A stretch of DNA of 64,000 nt, from contig KB906726.1 in the NCBI GenBank assembly GCA_000381565.1, positions 62,001-126,000 of the forward strand, in the 5' to 3' direction. Positions 9,685 through 16,910 of the stretch are shown here, one piece after another (the stretch's first letter is position 1; every line of letters starts with the position of its first letter). A model generated the notes under the pieces. That model did not search any database. It was not told the DNA's origin and saw nothing but the letters and a program-made list of their open reading frames with translations. The position numbers and the translations under genes were made by a program. The DNA is from Oxalobacteraceae bacterium AB_14 (lineage in GTDB: Bacteria; Pseudomonadota; Gammaproteobacteria; Burkholderiales; Burkholderiaceae_D).

Positions 9685-9714
9685 CCGCGATTAGAGCCTC
9701 GGCTCTAATCGCGG
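9685..9714 (-). terminator. Perfect 14-bp inverted repeat, likely terminator of the PPC/DUF4214 gene
   Basis: Arms at 9685-9698 and 9701-9714 are exact complements around a 2-nt centre (core GATTAGAGCC/GGCTCTAATC). It begins 10 bp past the stop of the minus-strand gene ending at 9724. There is no clear T-tract on the minus strand, so termination efficiency is uncertain. A protein-binding palindrome is the alternative. Apart from this hairpin, nothing convincing is seen between 9460 and 9723. Confidence 0.5.
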
Positions 9715-9723
9715 CCAAGCGCC

Positions 9724-12700
9724 TCAACCCGCCGGCGTGTAGCTGAAGCCGGCGCCGATGATCTTGGCGATGGCGCCCTGGTTTTCCGCGCTCTCGCTAA
9801 AGCCGATCAGCACGTCGGCGCGCGACACGCCGTCGTGCAGGGTGTTCAGCCAGAAGCTGTTGCCGCCGGCATCGGGCGCGCGGTGCAGCACGTTGTTGTA
9901 CAGGCTGGTGATGAACTGCTGGTCGGTCGGCGCCGCGCCGTACAGGCTCTTGAATTCCGGGCTGTCGATGAAGGCTTGCGACATCGTCCTCAGGCTGACG
10001 CCGTGGTCCAGCCCATGGATCCAGAAGCCGGCGCCGCCGCTGTCGGGCGCGCGGTTGAAGGCGGACTGGTACATCCGGTAGGTCTGGCCGCCGGCGCCGT
10101 CCAGGTCCAGCGCCACCGCGTGGTCCGAGAACATCAGCCGCTCGACGCCGGTCAGCGTGTCGGCGCCCTTGCCCGCCCAGTAGTCCGTGACGCTGACGCT
10201 GCCGTCGGTGTTGCGCACGATGCTCAGCTCGTACTGCTTTTGCGTGTAGTAGACGGTGTCGAGGCCGGCGCCGCCGTTCAGGCTGGCGCCGGTGCCCTTG
10301 CCCAGCAGGTAGTCGTTGCCGTCGGTGCCCGCCGCGACCGGCTTGACGGTGGTGAAGCTGTAGCTGGTCGCGCCCGCGTAGTGGTTGCCGGCCAGGTCGA
10401 GGACGCTGCCGTCCGGCAGGTTCAGCGTGTAGCTCATGCCGGGCACCAGGTTCTGGTGCGGATTGATCACCAGCGCGTGGCCGGACACCGAGGCCAGCGG
10501 CTCGCCGTTGCCGGTCACGGCGACGCCGGCGGCGTCGGTCAGCGTGATGCCCGCGCCCAGCACGATGGTCTCGTTGAAGTTCAGCGTGAAGCGCGGCGCC
10601 AGCGCGACATCGACCGCGCCTGCCGCCACCGTGCTCGATACCAGCAGCGGCGCCGTCACGTCGCCGCTGGTCAGGGTTTCCTCGACCGTGTAGGTGCCGG
10701 TGCGGCCGGTGCCGCCATGGACGTCCAGGTAGTAGTCGCCGGAGACGTTGGCGGTGTAGGTCAGACGGGGTTCGTTGCCGCTGGCGGCGCTGGTGCTGGC
10801 ATAGGCATAGGTGCCGCCGTAGTTGTTCACCAGCGCCATGGCGGAATAGTAGTCGGTGCCGGCATCGAGGGTGCCGCCGCCGCTGAGCTTGCCGTGCAGG
10901 TCGAACACATAGGTCCGGCCCGCATCGAGGTGCACCTTGATCCAGTCATGGTCGTCCTCCACGCCGATGGTGCCGGTCACCGGTACGCCGGGGCTCAGCG
11001 CCCCCAGGGTCGCCGGGGTGGCGGAGAAATCGTCGCGCCCCAGGTCGGTCGCGCTCAGCGTGTAGCCGCCCGCCACGCCGCTGCTCGTCGAGGTCGCCAC
11101 GGTCAGGTAATAGTCGGCCGACTGCGCCGGCTCGAACAACTTGTGGAGCTTGCCGTCGGATGCGTACTGGTAGCGCAGCGGCACATAGGTGTCGGCGCTG
11201 TCCTTCATATAGAGCGTCGTGTAATTGCTCCAGCTGCTGCCGCCGCCGTCGGTCGGCGCCAGTTCCAGCGCATAGGTCTGGCCGGCGATCAGGTGCACCT
11301 TGAAGGCGTCGCTGTCGCTCGGCAGTTCCAGCTTGCCGCTCACTGCCGTGCCGGTCTCCAGCGCGCCGGCATGGGCCGCATCGTTGCCATAGTCATCCGT
11401 CTGGCCGAATTGCGCCGCCACCTGGTAGGTGCCGGACGCCTGCGGCGCCGCCACTTCCAGGTAATAGGTGCCCTTGACCGTCGGCGTGAACGGCAGCGTC
11501 GCGGCGGTGGCGGTGTAACTGGTGTCCGACTTCAGCAGCAGCTTGCCGGAGGCGTCGAGCAGGTTGAGCGTGGCGCTGTAGCCGGAGCCGAGCGTGCCGG
11601 CGCCTTCCTTCTGCCCTTTGAGCGTGAACCAGTAGGTCGAACCGGCGTCGAGCGAGACCGCAAACCAGTCGCGGTCGCCGCCGCCGGCTTCCAGCTCGCC
11701 GTTCACCGGGGTGCCCACCGTCAGCGTGCCGGCGGTGGCGGTGGTGGCGCCAAAATCGTCCGCCGCCAGGCTCGCGGAGACGGTGTAGCCTACCCCGGTG
11801 TAGTTGGACGCCTGCAGATAAAAACTGCCACCCTTGGTCGGCGTGTAGCTGAAACTGGTGTCGTTGCCATAGCGTGAGGTAAGGTAGGTGCCGGCGCCAT
11901 CCTGCAGCTGCAGGGTATGCGAGGAAGAGGAAGCCGTCCCATCGGTGGCCAGGCGGAAGGTGTAGGTCACGCCAGCGGCCAGCTCGGTCTTGAACAGGTC
12001 GACATCGTTGAAGGCCTGCACCTTGCCGCTCAGCGTAGTCCCCAGCGCCAGCGGGGCGGCGTCGGCGCGGGTGTTGCCATAATCGTCCGCTACGGAAACG
12101 CCCAGCTTGATCGTGTAGCCCAGGGCGGCAGACAAGGTGCTGTAGCTCTCCGCGCGCACCGTGTAGCTGCCGCTCTTTTCCGCCTGGAAGCGGACCACAG
12201 TTTCGTTGTTGGCATACATGCTGCCATTGGCGGCCGACTGGCCATTGCTGTCATTCACGTAGAGGTTGACGCCGCGGCTGTCGCCGGTTTGCGTATTCAG
12301 GGTCAGCGTGTAAGTCTTGCCAGCCACGGTGGTGAAGGTGAAGGGATCGGTGTCGCCGTTGAACTCCAGCGTTCCGTTCAGCTGGCCACCCTCGTTCAGC
12401 TTGCCTGGCGCGGCGGCCGTAAAATCGTCGGTCAGCAAGCGCATGGTTTCCGTATAGCGGCCGATGGAGGCGTTGCTGCCGCTCATGGCCAGGTAATAGT
12501 CGCCGCTGGTCTCCACCCTGAACGGATGGCTGCCGTACGGGCTGTAGAGCGAGGTGTAATAGCCGCCGCCGCTGTCATAGAGGGTAACGTTGGCCGGTAC
12601 CGATCCGGCTCCTGCGCCAAAGTCGATGATCTGGCCGGCCACGGCGTGGAACTTGAACCAGTCGACGTCACCCGGCCGCTCGAAGACGCCGGTGATCGTA

Positions 12701-13113
12701 TTGCCGAAGAAGAAACCGGCGGTGCTGGTGTCGGCGGCGAAGTCATCCGCCGCCGGCGGCGCCACCTTGATGGTGTAGCTGCCGGTGGCGCCGTAGCCGG
12801 CGCCGGCCGCCACGTAGTAGTCGCCGGAAGTGGCCGGCGTAAAGTTCAGCGCCGGTCCGAAGCTGCCATTGCCGGAAGTGGAGTTCAGCCACTCCCCGGC
12901 GGGCCCCATCAGCTTCAACGTGGTGTTCGACATGCTCGCCAGCGTGCCGGCGCCTTGCGGCGCGCCAGTCATCGACAGCACGTAGCTGGTGCCGGCCGTG
13001 AGCGACATGCGGAACCAGTCGGTGTCCGAGGTGGTCTCAAATACGCCGGTCGCGCCTTTGCCCACGACCAGGCGGCCGGTGGTGTTGATGTCGTTGCTGA
13101 AGTCGTCGCTCAT
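9724..13113 (-). CDS. Secreted PPC-repeat protein with Ig-like and DUF4214 domains
   Basis: Encodes 1,129 residues. Seven tandem modules of roughly 110-120 residues each start with DDF or DDY and contain a D-x-D-W/F strand motif (for example DTDWF, DVDWF, DRDWF), characteristic of bacterial pre-peptidase C-terminal (PPC) beta-sandwich domains. They are followed by an SbsA-type Ig-like domain (about 835-935, starting DVTAPLLVSS), a short hemolysin-like Ca segment (DGNDYLLGKG) and two DUF4214 motifs near the C-terminus (FNRAPDSGGAGFW, LHRAPDAGGNSFW). There is no Sec signal peptide. This architecture is typical of type I secretion substrates in Oxalobacteraceae. No transporter is adjacent; the type I genes at the right end of the window could serve it. 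Probable extracellular/surface protein of unknown ligand. Confidence 0.78.
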   Translation of the reverse strand: MSDDFSNDINTTGRLVVGKGATGVFETTSDTDWFRMSLTAGTSYVLSMTGAPQGAGTLASMSNTTLKLMGPAGEWLNSTSGNGSFGPALNFTPATSGDYYVAAGAGYGATGSYTIKVAPPAADDFAADTSTAGFFFGNTITGVFERPGDVDWFKFHAVAGQIIDFGAGAGSVPANVTLYDSGGGYYTSLYSPYGSHPFRVETSGDYYLAMSGSNASIGRYTETMRLLTDDFTAAAPGKLNEGGQLNGTLEFNGDTDPFTFTTVAGKTYTLTLNTQTGDSRGVNLYVNDSNGQSAANGSMYANNETVVRFQAEKSGSYTVRAESYSTLSAALGYTIKLGVSVADDYGNTRADAAPLALGTTLSGKVQAFNDVDLFKTELAAGVTYTFRLATDGTASSSSHTLQLQDGAGTYLTSRYGNDTSFSYTPTKGGSFYLQASNYTGVGYTVSASLAADDFGATTATAGTLTVGTPVNGELEAGGGDRDWFAVSLDAGSTYWFTLKGQKEGAGTLGSGYSATLNLLDASGKLLLKSDTSYTATAATLPFTPTVKGTYYLEVAAPQASGTYQVAAQFGQTDDYGNDAAHAGALETGTAVSGKLELPSDSDAFKVHLIAGQTYALELAPTDGGGSSWSNYTTLYMKDSADTYVPLRYQYASDGKLHKLFEPAQSADYYLTVATSTSSGVAGGYTLSATDLGRDDFSATPATLGALSPGVPVTGTIGVEDDHDWIKVHLDAGRTYVFDLHGKLSGGGTLDAGTDYYSAMALVNNYGGTYAYASTSAASGNEPRLTYTANVSGDYYLDVHGGTGRTGTYTVEETLTSGDVTAPLLVSSTVAAGAVDVALAPRFTLNFNETIVLGAGITLTDAAGVAVTGNGEPLASVSGHALVINPHQNLVPGMSYTLNLPDGSVLDLAGNHYAGATSYSFTTVKPVAAGTDGNDYLLGKGTGASLNGGAGLDTVYYTQKQYELSIVRNTDGSVSVTDYWAGKGADTLTGVERLMFSDHAVALDLDGAGGQTYRMYQSAFNRAPDSGGAGFWIHGLDHGVSLRTMSQAFIDSPEFKSLYGAAPTDQQFITSLYNNVLHRAPDAGGNSFWLNTLHDGVSRADVLIGFSESAENQGAIAKIIGAGFSYTPAG

Positions 13114-13249
13114 GGAAATTAGAAATAGATTAATAGTTCTAACATAATATCAATATTTCACATCAGCAAAACTATTCAATTGTCACCCGCGGCTGCGCGG
13201 CGCGCAGCGTCGTCTATAATGGATTTCCCTGCCGAACCGGAAAGCGCCC

Positions 13250-13981
13250 ATGCCCAAGCCCGTGCCGTCCCTGCTGATGCTGACCCTGGCGGCCCTGTCG
13301 CTGACGGCCGCGCATGCCGCGACCGGCGAACTGGTGATGCTGGCGCCGCTGGACCAGACCATGCCCATCGTCCGCTTCAGCAATGGCGCGCTGGAAGGCG
13401 GCATCCTCAAGGACCTGGGCGACGCCCTGGCGCAGCGGCTGGGACTGCGCGCGGTCTATGTCAGCGTCGACGTGGCCGGCGTCACCCCTGCGCTCAGCAG
13501 CGGCCGCGCCGACGCCATGTGCTACGTGATGCCGGTCTGGATCGACGGCGACTACGACTGGAGCGCGCCGCTGCTGCCCGACACCGAACTGATTGTGGCC
13601 AGCGCCGACGCGCCCCGCCTGCAATCGCTCAAGGACCTGCGCGACAGGCCGATCGGCACCGTGGCCGGCTACCGCTATCCGCGCCTCGAGAAGGTGCTGG
13701 GCAGGCGCTTCTTCCGCATCGATTCGGCCAGCATGGACGTCAACGTGCAGCAGATGGTGGCCGGCAAAGTGCAATACACTCTGGCCGGCGAGAACACGCT
13801 GTTCTACCTGCAGCGCATCCATCCGACACTGAAGCTGCGGCCGGAGCTGGTGTTCGCCAGCTTCAAGGCGCAGTGCGCGTTCTCGCGCAAATCGCAAGTC
13901 CCGTTCACCGACGCCAACCGGGTCATCGACGCCATGCTCAAGGAGGGCGCCATCGACCAGATCCTGGCGCGCTACCGTTAG
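13250..13981 (+). CDS. Periplasmic solute-binding protein, family 3
   Basis: Encodes 243 residues with a clear signal peptide (hydrophobic core LLMLTLAALSLTAA, likely cut after AHA). The mature part has the SBP_bac_3 pattern: ligand-facing strand near GGILKDLGDALAQRLGL, a hinge segment around DLRDRPIGTVAGYRYPRLEK, and a closing segment IDAMLKEGAIDQILARY. No permease or ATPase genes are next to it, so it is an orphan binding protein, possibly for amino acids or a sensory role. A TATAAT hexamer lies 32 bp upstream but has no well-spaced -35. The upstream 13114-13249 region is AT-rich and divergent from the PPC gene. Confidence 0.8.
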   Translation: MPKPVPSLLMLTLAALSLTAAHAATGELVMLAPLDQTMPIVRFSNGALEGGILKDLGDALAQRLGLRAVYVSVDVAGVTPALSSGRADAMCYVMPVWIDGDYDWSAPLLPDTELIVASADAPRLQSLKDLRDRPIGTVAGYRYPRLEKVLGRRFFRIDSASMDVNVQQMVAGKVQYTLAGENTLFYLQRIHPTLKLRPELVFASFKAQCAFSRKSQVPFTDANRVIDAMLKEGAIDQILARYR

Positions 13982-13990
13982 GAGACCGGC

Positions 13991-14077
13991 ATGAACACCG
14001 ACGCCCTGGCCGCCGCGATGGCCGCGCTGACGCAATCCCAGTGGCAGGCCGTCAAGGCGTGGCTGGCCAGCGCCTGA
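13991..14077 (+). CDS. Possible small protein (28 residues) translationally coupled to the binding protein
   Basis: A short ORF begins 9 bp after the upstream stop. It has a GGAG Shine-Dalgarno 6 nt before the ATG, the best ribosome site in this area. The predicted peptide is Ala-rich and amphipathic with two Trp (segment SQWQAVKAWLASA). It ends 11 bp before the convergent bufC stop. No family is recognised. It may be a real small protein or a chance ORF in GC-rich DNA; the strong ribosome site and tight spacing favour reality. Confidence 0.4.
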   Translation: MNTDALAAAMAALTQSQWQAVKAWLASA

Positions 14078-14088
14078 TCATTGTCTGC

Positions 14089-14847
14089 TCAGTGCCTGAG
14101 CAGCACGCCTTGCGCCAGCCAATGCTGCAGATAGCCGGCCAGCGCCAGCGTCGCCTCCTCGCCCGCCGCCGCGCACACCTCGCCGAAGCTCGCTCCTTCG
14201 GCAATGCGGTACAGGGCCTCCGCCTCCGCCGCCGCCAGCGAACGGAAATGCGGCTGCTCGCCCTGGCGCCACACCAGCCAGTGCGTCGCGTTGGCGGATT
14301 GTTCCACCTGCGGCGGCTCGGCATCGGCGGCCAGCGCCTGCCACAGGGCGACGGCGTTCCAGTGCATGTCCAGCAGATGCACCGACGGATGCAGGCCGAA
14401 TTGCAGATCGCCCCATTCCTCGGGCGGTATCGCCGCCACGTCGACGGCGGCCAGCGGCGCGACGTCCTGCGCATCGAAGGCCAGGCCCAGCGTCCATTCC
14501 AGCGCCGCCAGTTCGGCGATGAAGGGATAGTCCGCCAGCGCCGTCTCCGCATGCGCGGCCAGGCCGGCGCCGAACCAGCGCAGGTTGGCGTGCTGCGACG
14601 GATGCGCGGCGATAAAGCTGTTGGCCAGTTCGGCGAACATGTCGTCGCCGATGAAGCTCCAGGTCTTGTCGTAGGCTTCGCACAGCGCCTGCCGCAAGCG
14701 GCTGCGATAGGCGCGGTGGTAGATCGCCAGCCGCGAGCCGGCGTCCAGGCCATACTGCTCGCGCACGGCGGCATGGATGGCGGCGGGCGCCTGGTCGGCC
14801 AGGATGTAGCGCTGGAAGTCCAGCTGCAGCTGTTCGAGCGGGTTCAT
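14089..14847 (-). CDS. bufC: Bufferin partner protein BufC (DUF2063)
   Basis: Encodes 252 residues from an ATG overlapping the bufB stop by 4 bp (ATGA). The N-terminal half (to about residue 100) has the DUF2063 pattern (LQLDFQRYILAD, then IYHRAYRSRLRQAL and YDKTWSFIGDDMF); the C-terminal half is the more variable partner domain. BufC/HvfC-type proteins bind the precursor peptide and present it to the DUF692 enzyme, which converts Cys residues into thiooxazoles. Its place as the last gene of a bufA-bufB-bufC set supports the call. No DoxX-type bufD is present next to it. Confidence 0.85.
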   Translation of the reverse strand: MNPLEQLQLDFQRYILADQAPAAIHAAVREQYGLDAGSRLAIYHRAYRSRLRQALCEAYDKTWSFIGDDMFAELANSFIAAHPSQHANLRWFGAGLAAHAETALADYPFIAELAALEWTLGLAFDAQDVAPLAAVDVAAIPPEEWGDLQFGLHPSVHLLDMHWNAVALWQALAADAEPPQVEQSANATHWLVWRQGEQPHFRSLAAAEAEALYRIAEGASFGEVCAAAGEEATLALAGYLQHWLAQGVLLRH

Positions 14848-15674
14848 GCCGCCTCCGCCAGCGCGCGCGCGCGCCGCAACTCCGCCGACAGCTCGGACAG
14901 CGGCGGAATCTTGTCGTCGCGCTCTATCATCGTCGCCACCTTGCCGAAGCGGCGCACAGCCTGCGCGTACAAGGCCCACACCGGATCGGCCACCGCCTGG
15001 TCGTGGGTGTCGATGATGCAGCCTTCCTGCACGCTGTGGCCGGCCAGGTGGATCTGCTGCACGCGCCGCGCCGGCAGCGCGTCCAGGTAAGTGATCGGAT
15101 TGAAACCGTGATTGACGCTGCTGACGTAGACGTTGTTCACGTCCAGCAGTATCAGGCTGTCGGACTCCTCGGCCACGGCGGCGACGAAGTCCCATTCGTG
15201 GAAAGTGTCCGACTCGAAGGACAGGTAGCTCGACACATTCTCCAGCAGCAGCGGGCGTTCCAGGTAATCCTGCACGCGCCGCACGTTGCGCACCACGGTG
15301 GCCACGGCCTCCTCGGTGTACGGCAGCGGGAACAGGTCGTGCATATTGGTTCCGTGCGTGCCGGTCCAGCACAGGTGGTCCGACACCCACAGCGGCTCGG
15401 CGCGCCGCATCAGCGCCTTCAATTCGCGCAGGTAAGCGTCGGACGGCCCTTGCGGCGTGCCGATCGACATCGACACGCCATGCATCACCACCGGATAGTC
15501 GCGGCGTATGCGGTCCAGCATCGCCAGCGGCTTGCCGCCGGGGACCATGTAGTTTTCGGACAGGATCTCGAACCAGTCGATGCCCGATGCAGCGGGCGGC
15601 GTGGCGATGATGTCGTGGTAGTGCGCGGGGCGCAGGCCCAGGCCGAAGCCTGGCGACGGTAGTGTCGATGTCAT
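14844..15674 (-). CDS. bufB: Bufferin maturation enzyme BufB (DUF692, MNIO family)
   Basis: Encodes 276 residues from the ATG at 15674; another ATG at 15695 would add seven residues and neither has a strong ribosome site. The protein is a TIM-barrel DUF692 multinuclear non-heme iron-dependent oxidative enzyme. Visible motifs: WFEILSENYM, PVVMHGVSMSIG, VSDHLCWTG, LLLENVSSYLSF, LLDVNNVYVSSVNHG and IHLAGHS, which supply the His/Glu/Asp/Asn ligands of the iron cluster. By established work on bufferins it modifies Cys of the precursor to 5-thiooxazoles with BufC. It follows bufA by 53 bp and overlaps bufC. Confidence 0.9.
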   Translation of the reverse strand: MTSTLPSPGFGLGLRPAHYHDIIATPPAASGIDWFEILSENYMVPGGKPLAMLDRIRRDYPVVMHGVSMSIGTPQGPSDAYLRELKALMRRAEPLWVSDHLCWTGTHGTNMHDLFPLPYTEEAVATVVRNVRRVQDYLERPLLLENVSSYLSFESDTFHEWDFVAAVAEESDSLILLDVNNVYVSSVNHGFNPITYLDALPARRVQQIHLAGHSVQEGCIIDTHDQAVADPVWALYAQAVRRFGKVATMIERDDKIPPLSELSAELRRARALAEAA

Positions 15675-15727
15675 GGTGTGGGTAGCGCCGGCCATGCCGG
15701 CGCAGGATCGATGATTGCTTGCGAAGA

Positions 15728-15994
15728 TTACTTGTCCAGGTCGACGATCTTGCCCTTCTTGGCGAAGCAGGCGCCGGCCTTGGTGGCCAGGAAGCCGTGG
15801 CCCTTGCAGGAGTTCTGGCCCTTGCAGGCGTTTTCCGCGGTGGCGCAATCGCTGGTGCCCTTGCAGCTGTTGATGCCGGCGCAGTGCACGGTGTCGTCGG
15901 CGCTGATGGTGGTGGTGGCGGCGATGGCCGATGCCGACATGGCCATGGTTGCGACGGTTGCTGCCATTGCTGCGATGCGGGTGATGTGGTTCAT
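15728..15994 (-). CDS. bufA: Bufferin precursor BufA (BufA2-like, DUF2282-type metallophore)
   Basis: Encodes 88 residues from the ATG at 15994, which has GGAG 7-10 nt upstream; a longer in-frame extension is not credible because it precedes the signal peptide. Residues 1-26 form a Sec signal peptide ending ASAIAA. The mature peptide has six Cys (positions 38, 44, 50, 57, 63, 76), with repeated CKG motifs (NSCKGTSDC, NACKGQ, NSCKGHG). This is the hallmark of bufferins, ribosomal peptides that bind copper in the periplasm after Cys modification. It is the first gene of the minus-strand operon. Confidence 0.88.
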   Translation of the reverse strand: MNHITRIAAMAATVATMAMSASAIAATTTISADDTVHCAGINSCKGTSDCATAENACKGQNSCKGHGFLATKAGACFAKKGKIVDLDK

Positions 15995-16039
15995 GTGATT
16001 CTCCAAAAAAGGTAAGTTGGTTTGGTGCTGCATGACTCT

Positions 16040-16066
16040 GTCGCGGCCACTTCCCGCTTGCTTACA
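16040..16066 (-). promoter_or_regulatory. Possible ECF-sigma-type promoter of the bufferin operon
   Basis: On the minus strand a TGTAAGC element and a CGAC element are separated by exactly 16 nt, ending 46 nt before the bufA ATG. The general layout (TGTAA-like -35, 16-17 spacer, CGnC -10) matches ECF sigma promoters; DUF2282/DUF692 operons in other proteobacteria are under ECF control. This is a visual match only. Confidence 0.3.
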
Positions 16067-16090
16067 CAATTTTGAAAAATATTTTGTATT

Positions 16091-16104
16091 TTGACGTGGA
16101 TCAA
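16091..16104. promoter_or_regulatory. FNR/Anr-type box between bufA and ompW
   Basis: TTGAC-GTGG-ATCAA differs from the FNR consensus TTGAT-N4-ATCAA at one position. It lies 66 nt upstream of the ompW start, compatible with a class II activator site (near -41) if transcription starts about 25 nt before the ATG. Oxygen-responsive FNR control of ompW is established in enteric bacteria. It is also 97 nt upstream of bufA, so an effect on the divergent operon is possible. Confidence 0.65.
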
Positions 16105-16169
16105 AGTTTTTACTGCGCTGCATCAATAGACTTATCTACGTTACTTAACGACAAAAAAGAGGAAGTGAA

Positions 16170-16784
16170 ATGAGCAAGCTTTTAGCAGCAGCAGTATTGG
16201 CCACCCTGAGCCTGGCGGCTGGCAGCAATGCAATGGCGCAAGAATCCCCATGGCTGGTGCGCGTGCGCGCCGTGCATCTGGATACGGCCGACAAGTCCGA
16301 TCCGGTCGGCGGCGTCGGCGCATCCGACCGCCTGACCGTCAGCAACAAGACCATCCCCGATTTCGACATCTCCTACTTTTTCACGCCCAACCTGGCGGCC
16401 GAACTGTTGCTGACCTACCCGCAAAAGCATGACGTCGCACTGGACGGCAACAACATCGGCACCTTCAAGCACCTGCCGCCTACGCTGCTGTTGCAATATC
16501 ACTTCGTGAACAATTCGCCGTTCAAGCCTTACGTTGGCGCGGGTGTGAACTACACCACCATGTCCAAGGTCGATCTGCTGGGCGGCAAGGGCGGCCTGGA
16601 ACATGACAGCTTCGGCCTGGCGCTGCAGGCGGGCGTGGACTACGCCATCGACAAGAAATGGTCGCTCAACTTCGACGTCAAGAAAGTGCAGATCCGTAGC
16701 GACGTCTTCATCAGCGGCGCCAAGGTCAGCCGCGTGAAGGTCGATCCGCTGCTGGTCGGCGTGGGCGTCGGCTACCGCTTCTGA
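16170..16784 (+). CDS. ompW: Outer-membrane protein of the OmpW family
   Basis: Encodes 204 residues. A signal peptide (about 1-23, ending SNAMA) precedes an eight-stranded barrel: start SPWLVRVRAVHL, central LTYPQKHDVAL and PYVGAGVNYTTM, and a C-terminal strand ending in GVGYRF with the terminal Phe needed for BAM insertion. OmpW proteins form narrow hydrophobic channels. The gene has an FNR-type box upstream (16091-16104) and a strong terminator downstream, so it is a monocistronic unit. Length is normal. Confidence 0.9.
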   Translation: MSKLLAAAVLATLSLAAGSNAMAQESPWLVRVRAVHLDTADKSDPVGGVGASDRLTVSNKTIPDFDISYFFTPNLAAELLLTYPQKHDVALDGNNIGTFKHLPPTLLLQYHFVNNSPFKPYVGAGVNYTTMSKVDLLGGKGGLEHDSFGLALQAGVDYAIDKKWSLNFDVKKVQIRSDVFISGAKVSRVKVDPLLVGVGVGYRF

Positions 16785-16842
16785 AGCAGCGCGCCGGTCG
16801 GCGTTGCGACACCGCGACAGACCACGCAATAGAGTGACACGG

Positions 16843-16892
16843 ACGGGTAATCTGGGGACAATCGAGTTCCCGGATTACCCGTTTTTGTTTTT
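16843..16892 (+). terminator. Rho-independent terminator of ompW
   Basis: Arms 16843-16856 and 16868-16881 pair over 14-15 bp (core ACGGGTAATC/GATTACCCGT with one G-T wobble) and are followed by a T-rich run, TTTTTGTTTTT. It sits between ompW and the MCP gene, whose AAGGAG ribosome site begins just after it, so the MCP likely needs readthrough or its own promoter within or before the hairpin. Confidence 0.85.
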
Positions 16893-16910
16893 CACGGAAG
16901 GAGCAGCGCC

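Noticed and set aside
9437..9727. 96-codon minus-strand ORF upstream of the SPFH gene
   Set aside because: Pro/Arg/His-rich translation, overlaps the SPFH start and the hairpin; no support.
13213..13218. TATAAT hexamer before the solute-binding protein gene as a sigma-70 promoter
   Set aside because: No -35 at a 16-18 bp spacing; kept only as a remark.
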